A stretch of 64,000 nt of DNA from Porticoccus litoralis (GTDB lineage Bacteria > Pseudomonadota > Gammaproteobacteria > Pseudomonadales > Porticoccaceae), in contig NZ_JAUUUU010000001.1 of NCBI RefSeq assembly GCF_030676955.1, positions 496,001-560,000 on the forward strand. Direction: 5' to 3'. Below are positions 17,772-26,459 of the stretch, piece after piece; position 1 is the first letter of the stretch, and every line of letters begins with the position of its first letter. The notes below the pieces were generated by a model. That model had not been told where the DNA came from, did not search any database, and worked only from the letters and a program-made list of their open reading frames with translations. A program made the translations under genes and the position numbers.

Positions 17772-18664
17772 TGGTTATTGGCTTCTCCTGTGAACCGCTG
17801 TATCCGCTGAAATATACGCTGATCAAACCCCATGCGCTGACAAAAATCAGCGAGTTCTGACAAGTGTGCGCGGCGGCGCTCAACGGCAGGCTCACCAATG
17901 GGCGCATCTTCAGCGATGCCGGTAAGCTGCCTGACCACCGCCAGTTGCTCCCGGTGACTTTCAATTTTTTCCGGTAACCGGGAAGCCCCTCGTACCGCCG
18001 CTTCTGCCAACCTATCGCCAGCAGTCAATATTTTATCCAGAGAGCCAAAGTGGTCCAGCAAAGCCGTGGCGGTCTTCGGCCCAATACCCGGAACGCCGGG
18101 AATATGGTCCACCGGGTCACCCACCAGTGCCAGATAATCGGCCAGCTGCTCAGGCCACACACCCATAGTGTCCATAACCCCTTGGCGGTCCCTGGCATCG
18201 CCGCGTCCAAAATCCCAGATCAGATCGTCAGCTTTAAGCAGCTGGGCCAGGTCCTTATCGCCGCTGATCACAATCACCTGCTGACCCTGCGCCTGCCCTC
18301 GCCGTGCGAGGGTGCCAATAATGTCATCTGCTTCGTGGCTGTTACTGGCGAGACCGGCAATACCGAGCAAACCGGTCACCTCGACACAGGCCGCCAGTTG
18401 AAATGCCAGGGCCTCGTCGGGCAGTACCCGGTTAGCTTTGTAGGGTGGATAGATGTCATTTCGGAAACAACTGCCCAGACTTTCATCAAACGCAGCGACA
18501 ATATTTTTCGGTTGTCGTTGTTCCAACAAACTCAGCAGAAAACCAAGGTAACCATAGACAGCCTGCGTAGGAAATCCTTCTTCGCTGTGCCAGCGTTCCG
18601 GCAACACGAAGTAATGGCGAAAAATATAAATGGATGCATCAATCAGGTAGAGCGGCAATAGCAT
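17768..18664 (-). CDS. xni: 5'-3' exonuclease / flap endonuclease (Xni-like)
   Basis: A 298-residue member of the PolA-type 5' nuclease family. Metal-site acidic residues are seen in LIDASIYIF (early Asp), FDESLGSCFRNDIYPPYKANR, HEADDIIGTLAR and SGDKDLAQLL; the helix-hairpin-helix VPGIGPKTATALLDHFGS binds DNA. It lacks polymerase domains, so it is a stand-alone flap/5' exonuclease like Xni (ExoIX), though 40-50 residues longer than the E. coli protein. Its start overlaps the epmC stop by one base, and its end overlaps pdxB. Confidence 0.85.
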   Translation of the reverse strand: MLLPLYLIDASIYIFRHYFVLPERWHSEEGFPTQAVYGYLGFLLSLLEQRQPKNIVAAFDESLGSCFRNDIYPPYKANRVLPDEALAFQLAACVEVTGLLGIAGLASNSHEADDIIGTLARRGQAQGQQVIVISGDKDLAQLLKADDLIWDFGRGDARDRQGVMDTMGVWPEQLADYLALVGDPVDHIPGVPGIGPKTATALLDHFGSLDKILTAGDRLAEAAVRGASRLPEKIESHREQLAVVRQLTGIAEDAPIGEPAVERRRAHLSELADFCQRMGFDQRIFQRIQRFTGEANNQ

Positions 18665-19224
18665 TAGAGTCTGGCCACATCATATTGGTGGGGCTGACTG
18701 TAATTTGTACCACCAAAAGATTCCACCAGTGCTTCAGCAAGCTGTGCCGCCCTGGTCGGCATGGGCATGTCACACCAGTAACGTGCTTGTTGAGCCACCG
18801 CCTCGACAAAGGCCTCACTGGCACCGATACCGCCACTGAGATTATCTGCACTGATTCGAAAACGATGTCCCGCTGCGTTGGAGAGCATCCACTCCAACGC
18901 CTGGGGTTTTACTTCCACCTGCTCAAACGCCTGCTGTTGGGCTTCCGTGCGACCGTCCGGTTGATACCAATAGCCAAAATCGACCTGTTCCCGACGTTCT
19001 GGACCCGCGATACACCAGTGGGAAATTTCATGCAGGGCACTGGAGAAGTAATCGTGGCGAAAAACCAGCCGGTGATAAGCAAATGCGTCATCGGCAGGGT
19101 AGTAAACCGGTTCATCACCCATGGCAATCAAGCGGGTGTTACAACTGCCCGCGAACAACCGATCAAAAATATCGATCAACTGCCAGGTGCGAGGATCAAA
19201 GTATTCGCTGTTACCAGATGACAT
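18664..19224 (-). CDS. epmC: Elongation factor P hydroxylase EpmC (YfcM)
   Basis: Hydroxylates the beta-lysylated lysine of EF-P, the last step of that modification. The metal-site core HEISHWCIAGPERR and DFGYWYQPDGR (about residues 70-95) are the family hallmark. From ATG 19224 (MSSGNSEYF) the protein is 186 residues, matching E. coli EpmC (182); it then overlaps the upstream gene by 14 bases. A longer frame to 19311 exists but runs inside the cyclotransferase-like gene. epmA/epmB are not in the window. Confidence 0.92.
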   Translation of the reverse strand: MSSGNSEYFDPRTWQLIDIFDRLFAGSCNTRLIAMGDEPVYYPADDAFAYHRLVFRHDYFSSALHEISHWCIAGPERREQVDFGYWYQPDGRTEAQQQAFEQVEVKPQALEWMLSNAAGHRFRISADNLSGGIGASEAFVEAVAQQARYWCDMPMPTRAAQLAEALVESFGGTNYSQPHQYDVARL

Positions 19225-19678
19225 CCACACTCTCACGACAGCGTGTGTTATCAATTCGTTGCAGGTATTCCCGGGTGAGAAATTCGCGTCCGGCAAGCAG
19301 GTGTTCCACATACCACCGTGCCGGGAGAATATTATTGTCGATCACAGCAGGGTTGGCGATGTAGGTCCAGGCTGGAATAACCCCTGCCTCTGTTTGCACA
19401 GGAAACATTTCCCGGCTGTACATGTAGGGCGTACCTTCAAAAGGGTCCAGCTTGGCAATCTCCAGATGATTAGCCAGGCGATATAACACACCCTCAACGC
19501 GTTCACCCTTTGCATAGACAATATTGGCACAAGCCAGCAGTGCGTCATGTCTCGAGCGCTTATTGAAACGCAGGCCAAAGCCGTCCAGCCAGCCGGGGCA
19601 CAAATCCACGACCTGCAGTGCCCGTTTAGCCATCCGCTCAGGATTCATATTTGAGCCATAAGCAAAATAGTAGCTCAC
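19211..19678 (-). CDS. Gamma-glutamylcyclotransferase-fold protein
   Basis: A 155-residue GGCT-like protein starting with the substrate-binding loop MSYYFAYGSNMNPERM and having a glutamate in DPFEGTPYMYSRE at the position of the catalytic acid. Family members cyclise gamma-glutamyl groups to 5-oxoproline, but many bacterial ones are uncharacterised. It is the first gene of the run GGCT-epmC-xni-pdxB on the minus strand, with overlaps throughout, implying co-transcription. Confidence 0.88.
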   Translation of the reverse strand: MSYYFAYGSNMNPERMAKRALQVVDLCPGWLDGFGLRFNKRSRHDALLACANIVYAKGERVEGVLYRLANHLEIAKLDPFEGTPYMYSREMFPVQTEAGVIPAWTYIANPAVIDNNILPARWYVEHLLAGREFLTREYLQRIDNTRCRESVDVIW

Positions 19679-19830
19679 AAAATATACCCAAGGTATTGTG
19701 CTAGAAGTTAATCGGTAGTACTTTATCTTGTGTGGGGCGCTGTTATTTAGACTCCCCCTACAAGGTCCCGGCCAGACCAGGACACAGTCCTTCTGGTCGT
19801 GATCGAACTGCCATTTGAGGAGGCTGTATT

Positions 19831-20526
19831 ATGACTACCTCAACACCCGATCACAACACGGATAACGTGGTGGATCTCTTCTCGGGTAAACCCTACTCTT
19901 CCCGTTACAATCGTCGCATCATTCGTCTCGCTCCTGAACTCGATGGTCTGGAAATGATCTATTCCAACGAGGCTCACCCCAACAAGTTGTTCAGCATTAA
20001 AGTGCTGTGTTGGGCGCTCCGCGCAGACGGTGAAGTGGTGGGCCTGGTGCCCTGGCTTGATGACATCATGCCCTGCACAGAAATTCAGGACCCACTTAAC
20101 GGTCACTGGGAAGGTTACTACGACCCAGGTATAGACGAGGTGTTTTTCGAAGCCCCCATTCACAAGGTTCTGGAGCTGGAAACCGCTGCCGAATACTACG
20201 AATTCGAATGCGACAGTGACAAGGACGTGGTGCAGGAGCTTCCCGACACTATCGGCACCCATGCAGTGCTTTCAGAAGACGGCTTCAAAAGCATTACGCT
20301 GAAAGAAGTGGTCAGCTGGCAGCTGCTCAGTGATGGTGTTGTCCGGGGCATGCTGATTGATGATGATAAAGTCATCAGCACACCAGTTCTGCCCGGCGAT
20401 GAATGCCTTTACTCGGCCAAGGATGAAGAGACTTTCCGCTATTTCTTCCAGCATCACATCGCCAACAAGATCAAGGCGAAAGATCCGGATGCGCTGGCGG
20501 CAATCTCCATGCTGGTTGAGTCCTGA
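19831..20526 (+). CDS. Conserved protein of unknown function
   Basis: I do not recognise a named family. The 231-residue protein is acidic and soluble, with no signal peptide or membrane helix; it has a conserved-looking N-terminal VVDLFSGKPYSSRYNRRIIRLAPELDGLEMIYSNEAHPNKLFSIKVLCWALR block followed by DGEVVGLVPWL. An internal similarity is visible between ALRADGEVVGLVPWLDD and LLSDGVVRGMLIDDD, suggesting a duplicated strand-turn unit. ATG 19831 follows GAGGAGG-like sequence (TGAGGAGGC). It is monocistronic. Confidence 0.8.
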   Translation: MTTSTPDHNTDNVVDLFSGKPYSSRYNRRIIRLAPELDGLEMIYSNEAHPNKLFSIKVLCWALRADGEVVGLVPWLDDIMPCTEIQDPLNGHWEGYYDPGIDEVFFEAPIHKVLELETAAEYYEFECDSDKDVVQELPDTIGTHAVLSEDGFKSITLKEVVSWQLLSDGVVRGMLIDDDKVISTPVLPGDECLYSAKDEETFRYFFQHHIANKIKAKDPDALAAISMLVES

Positions 20527-20674
20527 GCTGACCTGACCAGCCCCTGATGCTGGTCGGCTGACGGGTCCGCCCACAGGCGGCGGGCTGTCACCCCCTGAAA
20601 AAACCGGAGTAGTCAACCAACTCCGGACAGGCTTTTCTCCCCCTCAATTTTTCCCTGTTGCAACCCAGCTTTGG

Positions 20675-21742
20675 TCAATCCGAAAACCAGCGGATATGGC
20701 CTGTCACCTCTTCCCGATCGTGATAAAGCTGCCGAAAACGTAATTCATAACGAACCCCGGTTTCATCCATGCGTGTAGCGATCCGCTCCCGGCAATCCAG
20801 CACCGCCTGAAAACGTTGTTTCATCGGCAACTTAAGATTGAAGATGGCTTCACGACACCAGCCTTTAGACAACCAGCGCCCCACCAGATCTGCAACTCGC
20901 GCGGGTTTATCGGCAATATCGCTGACCAGCCACTGCACAGGCTTGCGGGGTTCGTAGAGAAACGCATCCTCGCGAATATGCTCTACCATTCCGGTTGCCA
21001 TTAACTCTGGCGCCATGGGGCCATTATCCACGGCATAAACCGAGATGCCGCGCGCCACCAGCTGGTAGGTCCATCCCCCCGGAGCTGCGCCCAGGTCAAC
21101 GGCGCGGGTTCTCGCCTTCAGTCGATCAGCCCACTCCTCCTCGGGGATAAAAAAATGCCAGGCCTCTTCCAGCTTCAGGGTAGCTCGACTGGGTGCATCC
21201 CTTGGCACCTTCAGGCGAGGAATCCCCATTGTCCAGGGGCTGCTGTTTTCCATCGTACTGATGCCCATCCAGGCTTGGCGTCCTGAGAGAAACAGCAGGT
21301 GCAGCCGGTATTTACCGGAAGCTTTTATCAGATTCTTCTTTTTCAGCGCCTGTCGCAGCGGGACCGTTATTTTTCGGCAGAATCCCGACAGCGCCTTGCC
21401 TTCGTTGGTGTCTACATATTCGACACTGAAGTCTGCCAGCTTGCCGGGAACAATCTCTTCCACCAATTCCAGCAGGGGGCCGATTCGATTCTGTTCAGGC
21501 AAATCATCCAGCAGGGGTGCCGCAGCAAACCACTGGCGGACAAACATCAACTGGTGAAAATCCAGCTGTCGCAGCAACTGTAGGGCACCATCGGCATCAT
21601 GGGTGACATAACAGACATGCGCGCTGCCTTCCGAGGTTTTTACGTAACCATAGACCCCGACCTGATCTGCAAGATTGGCAATTTCTGCGGCGGCTTCTTT
21701 TTCAAAGCCCTGGCGGCAATACAGCAGCAGGTGATTTAACAC
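20675..21742 (-). CDS. rlmM: 23S rRNA 2'-O-ribose C2498 methyltransferase RlmM
   Basis: Acts on C2498 in the peptidyl-transferase region of 23S rRNA. The 355-residue protein has an N-terminal THUMP-like region and a C-terminal Rossmann-type SAM domain with RAVDLGAAPGGWTYQL (about 205-220), and the K-D-K-E-like catalytic pattern typical of FtsJ-related enzymes (LKLEEAW ... LVSDIADKP ... FNLKLPMKQR). Length matches E. coli RlmM (366). Its start overlaps the hydrolase stop by seven bases; last gene of a four-gene overlapping operon. Confidence 0.94.
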   Translation of the reverse strand: MLNHLLLYCRQGFEKEAAAEIANLADQVGVYGYVKTSEGSAHVCYVTHDADGALQLLRQLDFHQLMFVRQWFAAAPLLDDLPEQNRIGPLLELVEEIVPGKLADFSVEYVDTNEGKALSGFCRKITVPLRQALKKKNLIKASGKYRLHLLFLSGRQAWMGISTMENSSPWTMGIPRLKVPRDAPSRATLKLEEAWHFFIPEEEWADRLKARTRAVDLGAAPGGWTYQLVARGISVYAVDNGPMAPELMATGMVEHIREDAFLYEPRKPVQWLVSDIADKPARVADLVGRWLSKGWCREAIFNLKLPMKQRFQAVLDCRERIATRMDETGVRYELRFRQLYHDREEVTGHIRWFSD

Positions 21743-22374
21743 GACAAACTCCCGGCAAAATCCCGTACCTTCAGAGCGACATCATCCAGGTGCTGCTGCT
21801 GGGTCAGCCCGGACTTCTTGCGCGGCTTCAGGTCGTGATCGCCATCTTCAATCCAGCACAGCTGCACCGCGGGACTGAATGCCACCGCCTCAAGCTCCGG
21901 CGGCTTGCCAAAGGCATCTCGGGTACCCTGAAAAATTCTCGTTGGGGTGACCATACCGGCAAACTGCTCCACTCGCATTTTTTCCGGCTTGCCCGGTGCA
22001 TGAAAAGGAAATCCAAAACAGCACAGGCCATCGACCTGCAACTCGTCAGCCACAAGACTGGCCATGCGGCCACCCATGGACTTGCCGCCAATCATTAGCG
22101 GGCCGACAAGCTCCTGACAATCGCGAATTTCTGCCACCACTTGCCGCCAGCAATCCAGCAGCACCGGTTGGCGATCCGGGGGTCGTTTGCTGCCACCCGA
22201 ACGTCGCTGTGCCATATAGGGAAATTCAAAACGCACCACGCTGATTTGATGCCCGGCAATACCCCTGACCAGAGCAGACATAAAGTCACTGTCCATTGGC
22301 GCACCTGCACCATGGGCAAAAATCAACGTGCCGCAGCTTTGGCCTGCCCCGCCGCGATCTATCAGGTAATTCAT
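21736..22374 (-). CDS. Alpha/beta-hydrolase, KANL3/Tex30-like
   Basis: A 212-residue cytosolic serine hydrolase-fold protein. LIFAHGAGAPMDSDFM forms the oxyanion region, IGGKSMGGRMASL contains the nucleophile serine elbow (G-K-S-M-G, about residue 93), and EDGDHDLKP supplies the late His. This pattern is that of the bacterial KANL3/Tex30 group; substrate unknown. It overlaps yheU by four bases and rlmM by seven, in the same operon. Confidence 0.88.
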   Translation of the reverse strand: MNYLIDRGGAGQSCGTLIFAHGAGAPMDSDFMSALVRGIAGHQISVVRFEFPYMAQRRSGGSKRPPDRQPVLLDCWRQVVAEIRDCQELVGPLMIGGKSMGGRMASLVADELQVDGLCCFGFPFHAPGKPEKMRVEQFAGMVTPTRIFQGTRDAFGKPPELEAVAFSPAVQLCWIEDGDHDLKPRKKSGLTQQQHLDDVALKVRDFAGSLSC

Positions 22375-22601
22375 GGTTGTATCTGTCGGAATTGGTGTCG
22401 GGTGAGCAGGTTACAGGTTTCGGAGTCCGGGTCAAAGGTAATCACGACCTCACCTGCGGCAATCTGCCGCTTGACCTGAGCAACCTTAACGGAAAAATCC
22501 ACCTCATGAACACCGTAGTCTGTTGCCTCCCGGGAGACAAAATCCTCGATTACCGCCTCCAGCAGCTCGGGCGACAAGTGGTCCATAGGGATTTCAATCA
22601 C
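22371..22601 (-). CDS. YheU family protein
   Basis: A 76-residue protein that matches the YheU family (IEIPMDHLSPELLEAVIEDFVSREATDYG near the N-terminus is the family core). Function is unknown. It overlaps the upstream methyltransferase gene and the downstream hydrolase gene by four bases each, so it is translated as part of the operon. Confidence 0.85.
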   Translation of the reverse strand: MIEIPMDHLSPELLEAVIEDFVSREATDYGVHEVDFSVKVAQVKRQIAAGEVVITFDPDSETCNLLTRHQFRQIQP

Positions 22602-23395
22602 AGCGTTTCAGGCTTCCTGAATTTCAGAGTCATGCGATCGCTTTCACCGATGGCGAGGTATTTCTCTTGGTTTTCCGACCCCAAACGCAGGGTCGGCGGC
22701 AATGTCCAGACCCCGGCCGGGTGATCCGCAGAATCCTTTGGATTGGCGTTGATATCACTTTTTGCGTCCAGGACAAACCCTGCATTTTCTGCCAGCTCAA
22801 TCACATAGGCCTCAGTCATGTAACCACTGGCAAGCATGGCCTGCCGGGTCGTTCCTTCCTTCGCCCGGTGCTCTACCACCCCCAGAATGCCACCCGGCTT
22901 TAAGGCCTGGTAAAACAAATTGAAAGCCTGCTGTTCACTGCCTGTGCGCAGCCAGTTATGTACATTGCGAAACGTCAGCACCCTGTCGGCCGTAGCTTCC
23001 GGAGTTAGCAACTGACCGCGGACCGGATCAAAGGTAGACAGCTTCACCTTGCCATAAACCTTGGGGAGAGAAAGCAGCTTTTCCTCGAATCGCTGCCGGG
23101 ACAAGTCGTAGAATTTTACCCCGATACCCGTGGGAAAGTGGGCCGCATAAAACGTGCCTTCCTGCATTAATGGCGCCAGAATTTCGGTGTACCAGCCACC
23201 GCCCGGCCAGATCTCGACCACAGTCATAGCGGGTTCAACATCGAAGAATGCGAGCGTTTCCGCCGGGTGACGCCATACATCCCGCTCGGCAAATTCAGGT
23301 GTGCGGTGTTCGCCCTGCAACGGATTGGCCTGTGCAACGGCACAAAACAGCACCATCAGAGCCAACCATGGGGTGTATCGGACTGATTTAATCAT
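22598..23395 (-). CDS. Exported class I SAM-dependent methyltransferase-fold protein
   Basis: A 265-residue protein with an N-terminal signal peptide (IKSVRYTPWLALMVLFCAVAQA, cleavage after about residue 24) and a Rossmann methyltransferase domain whose glycine motif is VEIWPGGGWYTEIL. The start ATG 23395 has GGAG 12 bases upstream; longer frames lack a signal peptide. Similar secreted 'methyltransferases' are widespread in proteobacteria but have no established reaction; the periplasm lacks SAM, so the fold may be used differently. It is the first gene of the overlapping operon leading to rlmM. Confidence 0.85.
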   Translation of the reverse strand: MIKSVRYTPWLALMVLFCAVAQANPLQGEHRTPEFAERDVWRHPAETLAFFDVEPAMTVVEIWPGGGWYTEILAPLMQEGTFYAAHFPTGIGVKFYDLSRQRFEEKLLSLPKVYGKVKLSTFDPVRGQLLTPEATADRVLTFRNVHNWLRTGSEQQAFNLFYQALKPGGILGVVEHRAKEGTTRQAMLASGYMTEAYVIELAENAGFVLDAKSDINANPKDSADHPAGVWTLPPTLRLGSENQEKYLAIGESDRMTLKFRKPETL

Positions 23396-23494
23396 GTTGC
23401 TAACTCCTGAAATCCTTTCATGGTTTTTAACGTCATGGTCTGTGACAGGGAGATGGGACATAATACTCAGAAAATACCGGGGGCCAACAAACCG

Positions 23495-24013
23495 ATGAAA
23501 CATTATCTCGTACTGACCATTATGGCAGATGACCGACCCGGCATTGTCGAGCGTATTGCCGACGCCGTGGCCGCAACAGGTGGCAACTGGCTGGAAAGCA
23601 ACATGTCCCGCCTGGGCGGCAAGTTTGCCGGCATTCTGCTGGTAGATATTGCCGAGGAGAAACAGGGCAGGCTCATCGATAGCCTCAACGGCCTGCAGTC
23701 ACTGGGTATTCGCGTCACCGCCGAACCCTGTTCCAGTGTTCAGGAGTCTACGGGGGAACCTCTGTTGCTAACCGTCGTCGGCAATGATCGACCGGGGATT
23801 GTCGGGGAAATTTCCGCCATCCTGGCACGCCTACAGGTCAACGTGGAAGAGCTGGATACCTGCTGTGAAGATGCCCCCATGAGTTCGGAAATCCTGTTCC
23901 GCGCCACCGCCATTCTGCAGTTGCCTGCCGACCTTAGCAGAGACAGCCTGCAATCGGCACTGGAGCAGGTCTCCGACGACCTGATGGTTGAGCTGGAAAA
24001 ACCCGCGCTCTAG
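23495..24013 (+). CDS. gcvR: Glycine cleavage system regulator-like protein, two ACT domains
   Basis: A 172-residue protein consisting of two ACT domains: residues about 2-85 (MKHYLVLTIMADDRPGIVERIADAVAATGGNWLESNMSRLGG) and about 88-170 (LLLTVVGNDRPGIVGEISAILARLQVNVEELDTCCEDAPMS). This is the GcvR architecture; GcvR binds GcvA to repress the glycine cleavage operon when glycine is low. No gcv genes are near. Four-base convergent overlap with the VIT gene. Start ATG 23495 matches the domain start; a longer frame to 23420 is not needed. Confidence 0.85.
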   Translation: MKHYLVLTIMADDRPGIVERIADAVAATGGNWLESNMSRLGGKFAGILLVDIAEEKQGRLIDSLNGLQSLGIRVTAEPCSSVQESTGEPLLLTVVGNDRPGIVGEISAILARLQVNVEELDTCCEDAPMSSEILFRATAILQLPADLSRDSLQSALEQVSDDLMVELEKPAL

Positions 24014-24780
24014 CCCACCAACCCCCTGAGCAACACCCCAACCCCATAGGCCATACTGGCAGCAATACCACCGATGCCCACGGTTTCAATACCGGAAATA
24101 AACCAGTGCTGGTCCACAAACCGGCCTTTCATGGCCCCCACCCAGAAAAAGGCTACCACGGTCATCAGGGCGGACCATAAAAATGGCTCGCTGATGAATC
24201 CCGGCACGATCCAGTTGGCAACATAGGTCGTCAGCGGAATAAAGCCCACCACACAGAAAGCCACAAAAGTCGCCAGACCAGCTTTGAAAGCATTGTGGTT
24301 TTGCAGGGACAGACCAAATTCTTCCTGCACCATGGTATCCACCCATTTTTCCCGGTCAGAGACAATCACATCCACCGCCTCTTCCAGTAACTCGCCCTCA
24401 AAACCCTTGCGCGCGTAGATCTGACGAACCTCTTCCACTTCCCCTTCGGGAAACTTCTCAATTTCTTCCATTTCCCGCTGGCGGATTTTCTCGCGATGCT
24501 GGTTCTCGGCCTTGGTGCCCAGGTAATTGCTAACCGCCATACTGAACCCATCAGCCAGCAGGTTGGCAAAACCGAGAATGATAATCACACCCGCCGACAT
24601 ACCGGCACCAGCGACACCCGCGACGATCGCAAACGTGGTAATGGCACCATCCACGGCACCATAGATAAATTCTTTCAGGTATACGGAGTCCGGCCCCTCT
24701 TCCAGTCGCTGCGCGATCAGGTGGGGATGATGGTGAGCACGGTATTCCTCCAGTTCCCTCAGTTGATCATGGTTTTCCAT
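24010..24780 (-). CDS. VIT1/CCC1-type divalent metal transporter
   Basis: A 256-residue membrane protein of the vacuolar-iron-transporter family (Fe2+/Mn2+ export). The first membrane helices contain the characteristic DGAITTFAIVAGVAGAG and LLADGFSMAVSNYLGTKAE stretches; a charged cytosolic loop rich in Glu (REKIRQREMEEIEKFPEGEVEEVRQIYARKGF) corresponds to the VIT metal-binding domain; three hydrophobic segments follow. Direction of transport is inferred. It ends on the gcvR stop codon and is monocistronic. Confidence 0.9.
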   Translation of the reverse strand: MENHDQLRELEEYRAHHHPHLIAQRLEEGPDSVYLKEFIYGAVDGAITTFAIVAGVAGAGMSAGVIIILGFANLLADGFSMAVSNYLGTKAENQHREKIRQREMEEIEKFPEGEVEEVRQIYARKGFEGELLEEAVDVIVSDREKWVDTMVQEEFGLSLQNHNAFKAGLATFVAFCVVGFIPLTTYVANWIVPGFISEPFLWSALMTVVAFFWVGAMKGRFVDQHWFISGIETVGIGGIAASMAYGVGVLLRGLVG

Positions 24781-24895
24781 TCAAGCTCCTTGCCACATAC
24801 AGCTTGTGGGGCAATGAATCCCGCCAGGGGGACAGACTGGCCAAACAGGCCTTTGGGTAGCATGATAGCGCACACCCAAATTGATGTACGTAACC

Positions 24896-25360
24896 ATGCT
24901 GAATATTGTTCTTTTCGAGCCGGAAATTCCTCCAAACACTGGAAACATCATACGTCTCTGCGCCAATACCGGATTTCATCTACACCTTATCGAGCCTCTG
25001 GGCTTTGAACTGGATGACAAGCGGCTGCGTCGCGCCGGGCTGGACTACCGAGAGTGGCAAGATGCCAAGGTGCACAGCAACTGGCAAGCATTCCTGGAAA
25101 ATCAGCGCCCCGATCGTATTTTTGCCATCAGCACCAAAGGACAGACCCGCTATACCGATATTGCTTACCGGGCTGGCGACACCCTGGTGTTCGGCCCTGA
25201 AACCCGCGGTCTGTCGGCGGCCTTCCGCGAGGCATTACCCGGCGATCACGTCCTGCGCATTCCCATGCAGGCAGAGAGTCGCAGCCTGAACCTCTCCAAT
25301 GCCGCTGCACTGATTGTCTATGAGGCCTGGCGACAACTTGGCTTCCAAGGTGCGATCTAA
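24896..25360 (+). CDS. trmL: tRNA (cytidine/uridine-34 2'-O)-methyltransferase TrmL
   Basis: SPOUT methyltransferase that modifies the wobble ribose of tRNA-Leu isoacceptors. The 154-residue protein begins MLNIVLFEPEIPPNTGNIIRLCANTG and ends with VLRIPMQAESRSLNLSNAAALIVYEAWRQLG, both diagnostic for the YibK/TrmL group; LVFGPETRGLS is knot motif 2. Length equals E. coli TrmL (157). Start ATG 24896. fldB follows after 71 bases. Confidence 0.95.
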   Translation: MLNIVLFEPEIPPNTGNIIRLCANTGFHLHLIEPLGFELDDKRLRRAGLDYREWQDAKVHSNWQAFLENQRPDRIFAISTKGQTRYTDIAYRAGDTLVFGPETRGLSAAFREALPGDHVLRIPMQAESRSLNLSNAAALIVYEAWRQLGFQGAI

Positions 25361-25431
25361 ACCGTGAGATGCACCCCCGGGGCAATACCCGTAAAATCCA
25401 CCCCCCAACGTCTTTGAGAATCGGCCCGTCC

Positions 25432-25962
25432 ATGTCCCGAGCACCCATTGGCCTGTTTTATGGCTCATCCACCTGCTACACCGAAATGGTCGCTGAAAAA
25501 ATTGCGGCCGAGTTCGGAGAAGGTGGCGTGGACGTGCACAATATCGAGACCGTACCCGTCTCCGAAATGGAAGACTATGACTGGCTGATTCTCGGCATCC
25601 CCACCTGGGATTACGGAGAACTACAAGAGGACTGGGAGAACTGCTGGGACGACCTTGACGAACTGGACCTCAGCGGCAAGACCATCGCTCTCTTCGGCCT
25701 GGGCGACCAAGTGGGCTACCCGGAATGGTTCCTCGATGCGCTGGGTTATTTATGGGCCAAGGTACGTAACCTCGGCGCCAACACCGTAGGCTACTGGCCT
25801 GTGGAGGGTTTTGATTTCGAAGCCTCCAAGGCACTTACCACGGACGAACAGTATTTTGTCGGCCTCGCCATCGACGATGAAAACCAGTTCGATCTCACCG
25901 ACCAGCGCATCAAAGCCTGGTGCGCCCAAATTCGTCGGGAATTCGGTCTCGACGGAGCCTGA
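25432..25962 (+). CDS. fldB: Flavodoxin FldB
   Basis: Low-potential FMN electron carrier. The FMN phosphate loop is GLFYGSSTCYTEMVAEKI, where the Ser-Ser-Thr-Cys-Tyr-Thr pattern is that of E. coli FldB rather than FldA (DTGNTE); the isoalloxazine loops GIPTWDYGELQEDW and GLGDQVGYPEWFLDALG follow. 176 residues from ATG 25432. A second, FldA-type flavodoxin is encoded at 40393-40947. Confidence 0.92.
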   Translation: MSRAPIGLFYGSSTCYTEMVAEKIAAEFGEGGVDVHNIETVPVSEMEDYDWLILGIPTWDYGELQEDWENCWDDLDELDLSGKTIALFGLGDQVGYPEWFLDALGYLWAKVRNLGANTVGYWPVEGFDFEASKALTTDEQYFVGLAIDDENQFDLTDQRIKAWCAQIRREFGLDGA

Positions 25963-25968
25963 GCAGCC

Positions 25969-26367
25969 CTAAAAACTGTTCGCCAGCACAATCCCCGCTG
26001 ACAGCAAAATCATGGTCAAGGTGCCCGCCGTACCGAGAAAACGCGGGGGCGACGAGCCAGCACTTTTGCCCAGACCATACGCATGCAGCAAACGACACAC
26101 CACCAGCAGGCTACCCAGAGCATGCACCGGCCAGGTACTGCTAAGGGTATTTTCAACAGCAAGCAACAACAGCAACGCCATTGGCATGTATTCCGCGGCA
26201 TTGCCGTGCACACGAATGCGCCGATTCAACTCACGATTGTCGCCGTCACCAATACCCACCCGGCAACTAAAACGGCCGCGGACCACCCGTAGAGCCAACA
26301 CCACCAGGAGAATTCCACACAACGCCATATAGATGGCGGACACTTCCATACTAAAGGTACTGGGCAT
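25969..26367 (-). CDS. MAPEG family membrane protein
   Basis: A 132-residue protein with four hydrophobic segments (about 8-28, 61-79, 83-93, 113-131). Between the first two lies NRELNRRIRVHGNAAEYMPMALLLLL, the MAPEG signature with the Arg-x-x-x-Asn/His-x-x-E-Y pattern that binds glutathione in relatives. Eukaryotic members make eicosanoids; bacterial members act on unknown hydrophobic substrates. The start ATG follows AGGAGA. It faces mnmC divergently. Confidence 0.88.
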   Translation of the reverse strand: MPSTFSMEVSAIYMALCGILLVVLALRVVRGRFSCRVGIGDGDNRELNRRIRVHGNAAEYMPMALLLLLAVENTLSSTWPVHALGSLLVVCRLLHAYGLGKSAGSSPPRFLGTAGTLTMILLSAGIVLANSF

Positions 26368-26459
26368 GGCAACAATCTCCTGAACAGCCGTGAATGTGCA
26401 TCAATTAAACCACAGCCGACTTCTGCTGATAAAATGCGCCCCACCGCCAGGAAATACCC

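Noticed and set aside
20527..20674. Terminator or small RNA after the unknown gene
   Set aside because: GC-rich inverted segments exist (CCGCC/GGCGG) but no T run and no convincing RNA-like structure.
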